Positions 24,409-32,302 of a stretch of DNA of 54,029 nucleotides are shown in pieces. A model generated the notes under the pieces. That model had not been told where the DNA came from. It searched no databases and worked only from the letters and a program-made list of their open reading frames with translations. Positions within the stretch are counted from its first letter, which is position 1; every line of letters begins with the position of its first letter. Origin of the DNA: an uncultured Collinsella sp. Its GTDB lineage: Bacteria > Actinomycetota > Coriobacteriia > Coriobacteriales > Coriobacteriaceae. The stretch spans positions 1-54,029 of the forward strand of contig CAUAAZ010000012.1 in NCBI GenBank assembly GCA_958427145.1, written 5' to 3'. The position numbers and the translations under genes are program-made.

Positions 24409-27408
24409 CTATTTCTTAAGAAGGTACGAATAGTTGTCGCGCACAGCCCTGATGGTCAGGCGGACGGCCTCGGGAAGACCGGTGTTGACGGCATCGACCG
24501 AGACGGTGCGGACCGTGCCGGCGACGCGGACTTTAAAGTGGTCCTCGTCCACGGCCAGGAAGCCCTCGTTCTCGGAGTTCTCCATGTCCTCCTCGCTCCA
24601 GAACAGGGTGAGCTTGTCCTTGTAGGGACGACCCTCCTGGTAAGGGCAGAACACGGCGCAGTTGCCGCACTCGTTGCACATGCCGTCGACATGGACGACC
24701 TGATGCTTGGCCAGGCCCGGCACCTTAATTGCCACGTTGGCGCGGTTGGGGCACACGTCGCAGCAGACCTCGCACACCGAGCCGCAGCCCAGGCAGCGAG
24801 TCTTGGTGCAGCTGCGCTTGTCGCGACACAGCGACCCCTTGCGCTCGTAGCAAGTGTCCTCGCGGCCAGCCTGCTCGTTGCAATCGGCGTACTTGTTAAA
24901 GTCCACGCCGGCGATGGCACGGGCGACCTCGGCGGCATCGGCGATAGCCTCGACCACGGTGGCCGGACCGCGACGGCAGTCACCTGCAGCCCAGACGCCC
25001 TCGACGCCGGTGGAGGTGGCGGCAAGGCGGCCGCGACGGTCGTGCTCGACGCCCGCAGCATCGTACAGGCTGGCATCGATGCCCTCGCCCACGGCGCAGA
25101 TCACCGTGGTGGCGGGAAGCTCGACGATCTCGCCCGTGGCAGCAGGGCTGCGACGGCCGCTTGCATCCGGCTCGCCAAGCTCCATAACATCGCAGGTCAG
25201 CACAGCGCCGTTGAGCGCCTTAGGCGCCAGCAACTCGCAGAGCTCAACGCCGTCGGCAAGAGCAAGATCGAGCTCTTCCTCGTCGGCGGGCATCTGCTTC
25301 TTGGTGCGGCGATACACCAGGCGCACGTTCTTCACGCCAGCCAGACGCTTGGCCACGCGGACCGCGTCCATGGCGGTGTTGCCGGCGCCAATGACCACGA
25401 CGTCCTCGCCCAGCTCGAGTTTCTCGCCCTTCTTGGCGGCCTCGAGGAACTCCAGCACATCGAGCTCGGCACCCTCGCCCAGGCCCGCAGAGCCGGGCAT
25501 CCAGGCACCGGTGGCCACGACCACGTCGGTAAAGCCCTGGTCCTTGAGCTCGTCAATGGAATCCACGCGAGCGTTGAGCTGCACCTTGGCGCCAAAGGCC
25601 AGGCAGAGCTCGGCATCGTGGGAGATATCGTCGCTCGCGATACGGAACTCGGGGATCACGTGACGGACCACGCCGCCGAGAGAGTCGCGGGCCTCAAAGA
25701 TGGTGACGGGCACGCCGGCACGCGTCAGGAAGAACGCCGTCGCCAGGCCGGCCGGGCCGCCGCCGATAACGGCAACGTTGCGCTCGCCGTCGTTTGCGAT
25801 GGCCTGGGCGCGCAGCTTGGGCAGCACGGCGGTCATGGCCTCACGGGCGGCCTTGAGCTTGCTGGCGCGAATCTGGGCGCCCTCGGGCTCGTAGAACGCA
25901 CGCTCGCAGGCACGGCCGCAGGGATGCGGGCAGATGGTGCCGGTAATGAACGGCAGGGCGTTGCGCTCGATGATGATGTTGAGTGCGTCCTCGTAGCGGC
26001 CCTCGTCAACAGCCGCCAGGTAGGCGGGAATGTCCTGCTGGATGGGGCAACTCGTACGGCACGGCGTGGTAAAGCAGTCGGAAAGCGGGCTCTTGCCGGC
26101 GACCTTGCGATCGGGCAGTGGGCGCAACGGCTTCTTGTAAAGCGGGTTGGTGAGCGAATCGGTCTGGATCGCGGTCACGGCGTCGAGAGAGACGCCCTCA
26201 AACGGCTTGCCGTCCAGATCGGTAAACTCGCCAGCCATCTGGCTAAAGCGCTCGTAGCCACCGGGCTTGAGCACGTCGGTCGCCAGGGTGACGGGCCAAA
26301 TGCCAGCATCGTACAGGGCGCGGATGTTGTAGACCGTGGCGCCGCCGGAGTAGCTGATGCGCAGCTTGCCATCAAACTGCTCGGTAATGCGGCGGGCAGC
26401 CTCGATGGTCAGCGAGAACAGCGAACGGCCGGACATGTACATCTCGGTGGAGGGCAGCTCGTTTCTCGTCACGTCGACGGGGAACGTGTTGGTCAGCTTG
26501 ACGCCAAACTCCAGGCCGCGCTCGGCGCACAGGGCAATCAGGCGCTCGAACATAGGCACGGCATCGGCCCACTGCAGGTCCTCGCGGAAGTGCGTGTCAT
26601 CGAAGACGATGTAGTCAAAGCCCAGCTCGTTGAGGCGCTGGCGGGCAAACTCATAGCCCAGCAGCGTGGGGTTGCACTTGATGTAGGTGTTGAGGCCCTT
26701 CTCGGTGATCAGATAGGTCGCGATGCGCTCGATCTCCGCCGGCGGGCAGCCATGCAGCGTGGACTCGGTAATGGAGTTGGAGACGCGCGCCGGGATGGAC
26801 TCGACAAACGCGGCATCGACATGCTCAAACTTGTCCAGGTTAGCGAGCGCCCACGTGCGGCACTCGTTCCAAACCTCGGAGCCGCTGGCGTCCTTCATGC
26901 CCTCAATGTACGCATCGACCTTGGGGCTCTTGATGCCCTCGAGGTCATAACCCACGGACATGTTGAAGGCAAAACCATCCGGGCTGCCCAGGCCATACTC
27001 GCGAGCGATCAGGTGGCAGGCAAACCATGCCTTCACGTACTCGGCAAAGGCCTGCGGAACCTCGAGCTCGGTCGACCACTCGCAGTTGTAGCACTCGTCC
27101 TGCGCCACGATGCAGGGCTTGTTCACACACTTGGAGAGCTCCTCGCCGTCCATAACCTGGACGGTCTTGAGCTCAAAGAAGCGGGAACCGGCCACGTAGG
27201 ATGCCACGATGTTCTGGGCCAGCTGCGTGTTGGGGCCGGCGGCCGGGCCAAACGGAGTCTCGATGCGCTCGTCAAAAATGGGAAGCGCGCCCTCCTGGTT
27301 GGTCGTGACCATCTTGCGCACGCCAAAGACGGCGCCCTGGGCCTTGTGCTCCTCGATGATCCAGTTCATCAGCTGCGAAAACGGGATCGGCCTCATGATG
27401 TCGCCCAT
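24409..27408 (-). CDS. ygfK: YgfK-type iron-sulfur flavoprotein (putative selenate reductase family)
   Basis: A 999-aa multidomain oxidoreductase. Residues 1 to about 430 resemble the FMN/TIM-barrel half of dihydropyrimidine-dehydrogenase-like proteins. From about 470 come an Fe-S containing segment (CFTTPCRTSCPIQQDIP) and a GltD-like FAD/NAD(P) domain with AVIGGGPAGLATAFFL near 555 and VVIGAGNTAMDAVRVAK near 690. The C-terminus has Cys-rich ferredoxin-like motifs (CLGCGSVCEVCCDVCP and CNECGNCAVFCP). The start at 27408 has GAGGAG upstream; the frame extends 41 codons further but is Arg-rich and unlike the family. It would link NAD(P)H to reduction or oxidation of purine intermediates. The selenate activity in the family name is not supported here. 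Confidence 0.92.
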   Translation of the reverse strand: MGDIMRPIPFSQLMNWIIEEHKAQGAVFGVRKMVTTNQEGALPIFDERIETPFGPAAGPNTQLAQNIVASYVAGSRFFELKTVQVMDGEELSKCVNKPCIVAQDECYNCEWSTELEVPQAFAEYVKAWFACHLIAREYGLGSPDGFAFNMSVGYDLEGIKSPKVDAYIEGMKDASGSEVWNECRTWALANLDKFEHVDAAFVESIPARVSNSITESTLHGCPPAEIERIATYLITEKGLNTYIKCNPTLLGYEFARQRLNELGFDYIVFDDTHFREDLQWADAVPMFERLIALCAERGLEFGVKLTNTFPVDVTRNELPSTEMYMSGRSLFSLTIEAARRITEQFDGKLRISYSGGATVYNIRALYDAGIWPVTLATDVLKPGGYERFSQMAGEFTDLDGKPFEGVSLDAVTAIQTDSLTNPLYKKPLRPLPDRKVAGKSPLSDCFTTPCRTSCPIQQDIPAYLAAVDEGRYEDALNIIIERNALPFITGTICPHPCGRACERAFYEPEGAQIRASKLKAAREAMTAVLPKLRAQAIANDGERNVAVIGGGPAGLATAFFLTRAGVPVTIFEARDSLGGVVRHVIPEFRIASDDISHDAELCLAFGAKVQLNARVDSIDELKDQGFTDVVVATGAWMPGSAGLGEGAELDVLEFLEAAKKGEKLELGEDVVVIGAGNTAMDAVRVAKRLAGVKNVRLVYRRTKKQMPADEEELDLALADGVELCELLAPKALNGAVLTCDVMELGEPDASGRRSPAATGEIVELPATTVICAVGEGIDASLYDAAGVEHDRRGRLAATSTGVEGVWAAGDCRRGPATVVEAIADAAEVARAIAGVDFNKYADCNEQAGREDTCYERKGSLCRDKRSCTKTRCLGCGSVCEVCCDVCPNRANVAIKVPGLAKHQVVHVDGMCNECGNCAVFCPYQEGRPYKDKLTLFWSEEDMENSENEGFLAVDEDHFKVRVAGTVRTVSVDAVNTGLPEAVRLTIRAVRDNYSYLLKK

Positions 27409-27557
27409 AATGAGCTCCTCTCTGTAACGCCCGGCGAGACCGCGCGGCGGGCGCAAATACGGTGTAGCGCTAGCACAGCGCCGGCGACCCCGCGGAGGCC
27501 GCCTATACGCGCGTCGAACGCGGCGAAACATCCGACGCGCGTGAATCTACTTGTGAA
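27409..27557 (-). other. Structured gap between ssnA and ygfK
   Basis: Very GC-rich, with a perfect ACGCGCGTCG/CGACGCGCGT inverted repeat at 27507-27542 and GCGCT/AGCGC just left of it. This gives the transcript strong hairpins between two operon genes. No gene is present. Confidence 0.45.
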
Positions 27558-28913
27558 TTAGTAGGTGCGATCGTTGAGCGTGCTCCAGAGCTTCTTGGAC
27601 TCGGCCATGGTCCACGCGTTGATCTTGTCCTCATCAATGCCAACGAACTCGCGATCCTTGTACAGGACGCGGCCGTTGATGATGGTGGTGCGGCAGTTTT
27701 TGCCCATCATGCCAAAGAGCATGTGGCCGTCGATATTCTCCTCGCTCAGCGGCGTAAAGGGCTTGTAGTCCATAACGATGACGTCGGCGGCAGCGCCGGC
27801 CTCGAGCACGCCGAGCTTGCGATCGAAGTACTTGCTGGCCATCTTGGCGTTGTTCTCGAACAGCATGGTCATGGCCTCGCACCAGCCCACGTTGGGCATG
27901 GCGGCGTTGTGGCGCTGAATGATCAAGAAGACCTTGAGGCTCTCGAGCATATCGTGGGTGTAGGCGTCGGTGCCCATGCACACGGGGATGCCGCGGCGGA
28001 AGAACTCGAGCACGGGGGCGCAGCCCACGGCGTTGCCCATATTGGATTCGGGGTTGTTGACCAGCCAGGTGCCGGACTCCTTGACGATATCCATCTCGGC
28101 GGGCGTCACGTGGATGCAGTGGCCGAGCATGGTGTCGGGACCGAGCAGGTTGTGCTGCAGCAGGCGCTCGACGGGGCTGATACCGCCGCGGTTGAGGCGG
28201 GAATCCCACACATCGTTCATGCCCTCGCACACGTGGATGTGGAAGCCGGTCAGGCCGTTGTTGGCCTCGGCCATCTTGTCCATGGTCTCGTCCGACAGCG
28301 TAAAGGTGGCGTGACCGCCAAACATGGCGGCGATCATGTGGTTGTCGTTATCGCGACGCTCCTTGGCGGCCCACTGGGCGAACTCGGCGTTCTCGGCAAT
28401 GGCCTGGTCGCTTTTTTCCTGGCCGCGGCGATCGGAGACCTCGTAGCACAGGCACGAACGCATGCCCAACTCCTGAGCGGCGTCCTTAATGGTAAAGAGG
28501 CTTCCCGGGATCTCGCAGAAGCTCGCGTGGTGATCGAAGATCGTGGTGACGCCATCGCGGATGGAGTCCAAGATCGTGGCATAGGCGCTGGCCTTGGTGC
28601 CGTCGAGCGTCAGGTTGTCGTCGATCTTCCACCACTGCTGCTCAAGATTCTCCAGGAAGTTGGTGGGGTTGCAGCCCTTAATGGCAAGGCCGCGGGCCAG
28701 ACCCGAGTAGATGTGGGTGTGGCAGTTGATGAGTCCGGGCATGATGAGGTTGCCCCGGGCGTCGACGTACTCGGCATCCGGGTACTTGGCCTTGAGCTCG
28801 CACTCGGGGCCCACTTCGACGATCGTATCTCCGTCAATGGCGACCGCACCGTTTGGAATGAACGGGGTCTGAGCGTTGCGGGTAAAGACGGAACCGTTAG
28901 CGACCAGAAGCAT
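27558..28913 (-). CDS. ssnA: SsnA-type aminohydrolase
   Basis: A 451-aa metal-dependent deaminase of the amidohydrolase superfamily, SsnA branch, related to chlorohydrolases and guanine deaminase. Metal motif INCHTHIYSG lies near residue 62-71, further His positions are in TGFHIHVCEG (near 225) and LGHCIHVTPAE (near 265), and the metal Asp is in CMGTDAYTHD (near 318). It probably removes an amino group from a purine or related intermediate. The ATG at 28913 follows AAGGGAG, which is better than the upstream in-frame ATG at 28931. The ssnA-ygfK-xdh order is the same as in E. coli. Confidence 0.92.
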   Translation of the reverse strand: MLLVANGSVFTRNAQTPFIPNGAVAIDGDTIVEVGPECELKAKYPDAEYVDARGNLIMPGLINCHTHIYSGLARGLAIKGCNPTNFLENLEQQWWKIDDNLTLDGTKASAYATILDSIRDGVTTIFDHHASFCEIPGSLFTIKDAAQELGMRSCLCYEVSDRRGQEKSDQAIAENAEFAQWAAKERRDNDNHMIAAMFGGHATFTLSDETMDKMAEANNGLTGFHIHVCEGMNDVWDSRLNRGGISPVERLLQHNLLGPDTMLGHCIHVTPAEMDIVKESGTWLVNNPESNMGNAVGCAPVLEFFRRGIPVCMGTDAYTHDMLESLKVFLIIQRHNAAMPNVGWCEAMTMLFENNAKMASKYFDRKLGVLEAGAAADVIVMDYKPFTPLSEENIDGHMLFGMMGKNCRTTIINGRVLYKDREFVGIDEDKINAWTMAESKKLWSTLNDRTY

Positions 28914-28987
28914 GGATGCTCCCTTCAACATCAGGGGCGGGGTTTGACACCTCTGACATGGCGGAGTGCGAAGCGCCGGCCTACACC

Positions 28988-29092
28988 GGAAACGGGCCCT
29001 CTCCCGTCAACGCTTCACCAAAGGGACAAACCCTTTGAAGTGCGGCTTGACGCCGCATGACGTCGGCGGACGAGGCGATGCGTCCGCCGACG
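28988..29092 (-). other. Chain of four hairpins between permease and ssnA
   Basis: Successive inverted repeats are ACGGG/CCCGT (around 28991-29006), CAAAGGG/CCCTTTG (29019-29037), TGCGGC/GCCGCA (29041-29057) and CGTCGGCGGACG/CGTCCGCCGACG (29061-29092, perfect 12 bp). There is no T-run, so this looks like an RNA-processing or partial-attenuation region that could set permease and enzyme levels separately. Confidence 0.5.
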
Positions 29093-29108
29093 AATAGCAC
29101 CGAATTGG

Positions 29109-30503
29109 TTACTTCTTGCTCTCGGGCAAGACCAGATCCACGGCGGCGTCCTTGGCAGCATCGATGTGCTGAGCCACGACCGGCGTCTGCGGAAGGATCA
29201 GGTTAAGGACAATGGCCATGATGGCGGTGGGGGTTACAGCATTGGAGCCGATGACGGTGGGCACCCAGGTGGGCATACCCTCACCGGCAAGGCAACCGCT
29301 GGCCATCCAGATACCCAGGCCAAAGACGACGGAGGTACCGACGATGGTGGTAGTGCGCTGCGTGAGGCCCTCGCGGGTGAACATGCGCACGCCGTTCATG
29401 GTGATGGTGCCAAAGACGCCGACGGTCGCGCCGCCGATGACGGGCTGCGGGATAGCGGAAAGGACGGCAGAGAGCTGCGGGAACAGGCCGGCGATGGCAA
29501 AGACGGCCGCGATGATCACAAAGACCCACTTGTTGACGACCTTGTTGGAGCAGATGATGCCCACGTTCTGGCCAAGGGCGCTGGTGGGAAGACCGCCCAG
29601 CAGGCCGCCGACCATAGAGGTGAGGCCCTGGGACACGATAGCGCCGGAGAGCTCGCGCTCGGTGGGCATACGGTCGATGGAGCCCAGGCAGGCGGCGGAG
29701 ACGTCACCGATAACCTGGATGGCAACCATGGGGAACACGACGGCGAGGGTAATGCAGACCTCGGGATCAAACTCGAGCGCGTAGGGCATGAGCTTGGGAA
29801 GGGCGAAGACCTGGGCGGTGGCGACGCTGGAGAAGTCGATCATGCCAAAGGGGATGGAGACGATCATACCAACGATCATGCCAAAGAACACGGATCCCAG
29901 CTTGAGCGTGCCCTTGCCAAAGTTGGCGAGCGCAAAGACCACGGCGAAGGTGATAAGAGCGACGCACCAGGCCTGCGGGGTGCCCCACAGCGGCGTACCC
30001 ATACCGCCGGCCATATACTTGACAGCCGTGGGATAGAGAGAGACGCCAATGGAGAAGATGACCGTACCGGTCACGACAGGCGGGAACAGCCACTTGATCT
30101 TGCTGTAAGCCAGACCAAAGAGGACCGCGACGGCGCCGCCGACGATCTCGCCACCCAGCAGCGCACCAAAGCTAAAGCCCGAGGCACCCATGGCCTGCAG
30201 GGCCGGCAGGAACGCAAACGAAACGCCCATGACGATGGGCAGGCCGCCGCCGATGCGACGGAAGGGAGCGAAGGCCTGAAGGGCCGTGTCGATCGCCGAA
30301 AGAATGAGCGCGACCTGGATGATGTCGGTGCTCTGCTGGCTATTAAAGCCGTAGACGCCGGCCATGATGACCGCCGGGGTAATGATGCCGGCAAACGATG
30401 CCAGTACGTGCTGAAGGGCACACGGGATCATTTCCTTAACGGGAGGCATGCCTTCGCGAGTGAACAGGGCTTCAGTGCCGTTCGTAACCGTCTCCTGGGT
30501 CAT
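29109..30503 (-). CDS. NCS2-family purine (xanthine/urate) permease
   Basis: A 464-aa nucleobase:cation symporter-2 protein with many hydrophobic helices, beginning ALQHVLASFAGIITPAV (near 29-45), where His32 is the conserved TM1 histidine of the family. QVIGDVSAA near 257 and LPTSALGQNVGIICSNKV near 298-315 match the NCS2 signature region. It imports a purine with a proton or Na+ and is the first gene of the right purine operon, divergent from the second YheO-type regulator. Within NCS2 the XanQ/UacT/YgfU branch (xanthine, urate) is more likely than uracil because of the gene neighbourhood. Exact substrate unproven. Confidence 0.9.
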   Translation of the reverse strand: MTQETVTNGTEALFTREGMPPVKEMIPCALQHVLASFAGIITPAVIMAGVYGFNSQQSTDIIQVALILSAIDTALQAFAPFRRIGGGLPIVMGVSFAFLPALQAMGASGFSFGALLGGEIVGGAVAVLFGLAYSKIKWLFPPVVTGTVIFSIGVSLYPTAVKYMAGGMGTPLWGTPQAWCVALITFAVVFALANFGKGTLKLGSVFFGMIVGMIVSIPFGMIDFSSVATAQVFALPKLMPYALEFDPEVCITLAVVFPMVAIQVIGDVSAACLGSIDRMPTERELSGAIVSQGLTSMVGGLLGGLPTSALGQNVGIICSNKVVNKWVFVIIAAVFAIAGLFPQLSAVLSAIPQPVIGGATVGVFGTITMNGVRMFTREGLTQRTTTIVGTSVVFGLGIWMASGCLAGEGMPTWVPTVIGSNAVTPTAIMAIVLNLILPQTPVVAQHIDAAKDAAVDLVLPESKK

Positions 30504-30855
30504 TTGACCACCAATCCTCGAAGTAGTTGTTTTCGCATCTAACGCTCTATTGTGACGCAGTGCGGGGTTGAGGTTGTGCCTTCATTGCATATCGTATTAA
30601 AGATGATTCTCATTCTCAATAATAATTTTTTGTTATCAGACTATTCTTCAGCTGAAATAACGCATTTCCGCAGGTCAGGAAAGTGTCTGGTCAAAATAAC
30701 ATCTAACTTTTCTTTTGGTCAACCGTTTACCGCTAAATTCCTACCGTTCGTCTGCATTACGCAATGTACCTGCGGATATACGAGATGATGGGCAGCGTGT
30801 TACCATGAGAAAAAATTGTTATGAACATTTCCGATTTCACCCAAAGGAGTTGCCC
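30504..30855. promoter_or_regulatory. Divergent promoter region between the permease and the second YheO-type regulator
   Basis: A 352-base interval with a markedly AT-rich core at about 30590-30720, unlike the GC-rich genes around it. It should hold promoters for both the purine operon and the regulator. The core includes ATTCTCATTCTCAATAATAA and a TGTTATCAG stretch; I do not see a long perfect palindrome. The regulator reading frame is open back to 30715, but the best ribosome site is at 30844. Confidence 0.5.
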
Positions 30856-31512
30856 GTGAACGAGACCGTACGTCGCTTTTTGCCGATGGTCGATTTTCTG
30901 GAGCAGATACTCGGCAAAAACAGCGAAATCGTGCTGCACGATTTCTCGGATCCCGACCACGCCATCGTCGATATTCGCAACGGCATCGTGAGCGGCCGCA
31001 AGGTCGGCGGTCCCGCCACCGATCTGGCACTCAAGATCATGCACGACGCCAAGTATCGCGACCTGCCGTTTATTACGGGCTACGAGGGCCGCGGCGCCGG
31101 AGGCAAGACGTTGGAGTCAGCGACGTACTTTATCCGCGAGAATGACGAGATCGTCGGTATGCTCTGCGTCAACACCGACCTCTCGACCGTACGCTCCATC
31201 AACGCCATGGCGCAGCAGCTCATGGCGTGCTTCGACGCGGCGCCGACGCGCACGGAGCCCGCCCCTATCGAGGTCGAAAGCCTTTCGGAGTCCACACAGG
31301 AGCTCATCGACCGCAGCATTGCCGAGTTGCTGAGCGCGCGCGGGCTGGATGTAGCGTCGCTTGGTCAGAGCGACCGCGTGGACGTCATTCGCCACCTCAA
31401 CGGTAACGGGGTGTTCATGCTCAAGGGCGCCGTGGCCTGCGCCGCCTCCGCGCTGGGCATCTCAGAGCCCAGCGTCTATCGCTACCTGCAAAAAGTCCGC
31501 AAGGAAGGCTAA
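30856..31512 (+). CDS. YheO-like PAS-domain transcriptional regulator (right purine block)
   Basis: A 218-aa paralogue of the regulator at 6625. The sensor part reads VDFLEQILGKNSEIVLHDF (near 10-28), RNGIVSGRKVGG near 40-51, and VGMLCVNTDLSTV near 100-112. The C-terminal helix-turn-helix ends ALGISEPSVYRYLQKVRKE. I chose the GTG at 30856 because AAAGGAG lies 6 bases upstream; an ATG 17 codons earlier (30805) is possible. It faces the permease gene just as its paralogue faces ygeX. The two proteins are clearly distinct in sequence, so they may sense different purine intermediates. Confidence 0.87.
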   Translation: MNETVRRFLPMVDFLEQILGKNSEIVLHDFSDPDHAIVDIRNGIVSGRKVGGPATDLALKIMHDAKYRDLPFITGYEGRGAGGKTLESATYFIRENDEIVGMLCVNTDLSTVRSINAMAQQLMACFDAAPTRTEPAPIEVESLSESTQELIDRSIAELLSARGLDVASLGQSDRVDVIRHLNGNGVFMLKGAVACAASALGISEPSVYRYLQKVRKEG

Positions 31513-31556
31513 CGAGCAAAATGAAGCGCGGCTCCACAAGCGATCCGTCACTTGAC

Positions 31557-31595
31557 AAAAGACCCTGCAGCTCGCACGCGCTGCAGGGTCTTTTT
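31557..31595. terminator. Bidirectional terminator between the regulator and ridA
   Basis: AAAAGACCCTGCAG and CTGCAGGGTCTTTT are a perfect 14-bp inverted repeat with T-runs on both sides, between converging genes. It should end transcription from both directions. Confidence 0.9.
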
Positions 31596-31624
31596 GCATG
31601 TCATGTTTAGTTGTGGCCAACGCC

Positions 31625-32002
31625 TTAGAGAGCGGCGACGACCTCGATCTCGACCAGACCGCCAGCCGGAAGGGCGGCAACCTGGAAAGCGCTGCGCGCG
31701 GGGAACGGGGCCTCGAACTTGGAAGCGTAGATCTCGTTCACGGCGGCGAAGTCGGCGATGTCGGCCAGGTAGACCGTGGTCTTGACGACATCGGCAAAGG
31801 TGGCGCCGGCAGCGGTCAGCAGGGCCTCGACGTTGGCGAGGGACTGCTTGGCCTGGGCCTCGACGCCCTCGGGCATCTTGCCAGTTGCGGGATCGATGCC
31901 CAGCTGGCCGGACAGGAACACCATGTTGCCGGCCTGGATACCGGGGGAATACGGGCCGATGGCTGCGGGTGCGTTATCGGAAGACACGACGGTCTTGCTC
32001 AT
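31625..32002 (-). CDS. ridA: RidA-family enamine/imine deaminase
   Basis: A 125-aa protein of the Rid/YER057c/UK114 family. Conserved elements are AIGPYSPGIQAG near 14-25, FLSGQLGIDP near 29-38, TTVYLADIADF near 75-85, and the C-terminal PARSAFQVAALPAGGLVEIEVVA with the substrate-binding Arg and Glu. RidA hydrolyses reactive 2-aminoacrylate. That fits its place beside this locus, because diaminopropionate ammonia-lyase (ygeX) releases 2-aminoacrylate-type intermediates. The start at 32002 is preceded by AAGGAG. Its leader contains a long hairpin at 32036-32083. Confidence 0.92.
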   Translation of the reverse strand: MSKTVVSSDNAPAAIGPYSPGIQAGNMVFLSGQLGIDPATGKMPEGVEAQAKQSLANVEALLTAAGATFADVVKTTVYLADIADFAAVNEIYASKFEAPFPARSAFQVAALPAGGLVEIEVVAAL

Positions 32003-32035
32003 GTTTTTCTCCTTACGATCAATTGAGAGAGCGTG

Positions 32036-32083
32036 AGCGCGGTGTTCACACCGGGAGGCACAGTTCGGTCTGAACACCGCGCT
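32036..32083 (-). promoter_or_regulatory. Long hairpin in the ridA upstream region
   Basis: A perfect 13-bp inverted repeat (32036-32048 and 32071-32083, core GCGCGGTGTTCA/TGAACACCGCGC) continues inward after one mismatch with ACCG/CGGT, giving an 18-bp stem. It is 34 bases upstream of the ridA start and could act as an RNA element or a DNA operator. Confidence 0.55.
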
Positions 32084-32302
32084 TGATTGGGATAGTACTC
32101 AAGGTTTCTGTTTGATGCAAGAATATTATCAGCTTGCGAGAATATTTTATCGCCCAACGGTTTCCCCGAACCGCTGAACGGTTCTCATGTGGAGCAGCCA
32201 GTCCAAGCTGCTGAAGACTTTGTCCTGCTTAGGCTGCGGGCGTCGCCCACCGCAGCGACGCCACTATACTTTTGAGTGTCTGAGCATTTTGAAAGGCAGG
32301 AT
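32084..32302. promoter_or_regulatory. Divergent promoter region of ridA and the U32 gene
   Basis: Contains two GAATATT copies 19 bases apart (32121 and 32140) in an AT-rich patch, a perfect GGCGTCGC/GCGACGCC hairpin at 32239-32262, and TATACT at 32265-32270, a reasonable -10 box for the U32 gene about 30 bases downstream. No gene is seen. Confidence 0.45.

Noticed and set aside
22406..27561. Very long plus-strand frames (675 and about 1000 codons) opposite the xanthine dehydrogenase and ygfK genes
   Set aside because: Antisense shadows typical of high-GC coding DNA; their translations are low-complexity Gly/Ala/His/Val and match no family, while the minus strand has full domain motifs.
6480..30545. 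Shared ATCTAACG word in the two divergent purine promoter regions as a common regulator site
   Set aside because: It is only 8 bases, lies at very different distances from the operon starts and is not palindromic; chance is a fair explanation.
30600..30640. Fur-type iron box (GATTCTCATTCTCAATAAT) in the permease/regulator promoter
   Set aside because: Only a partial match to the Fur consensus, not a good palindrome, and no iron gene is nearby.
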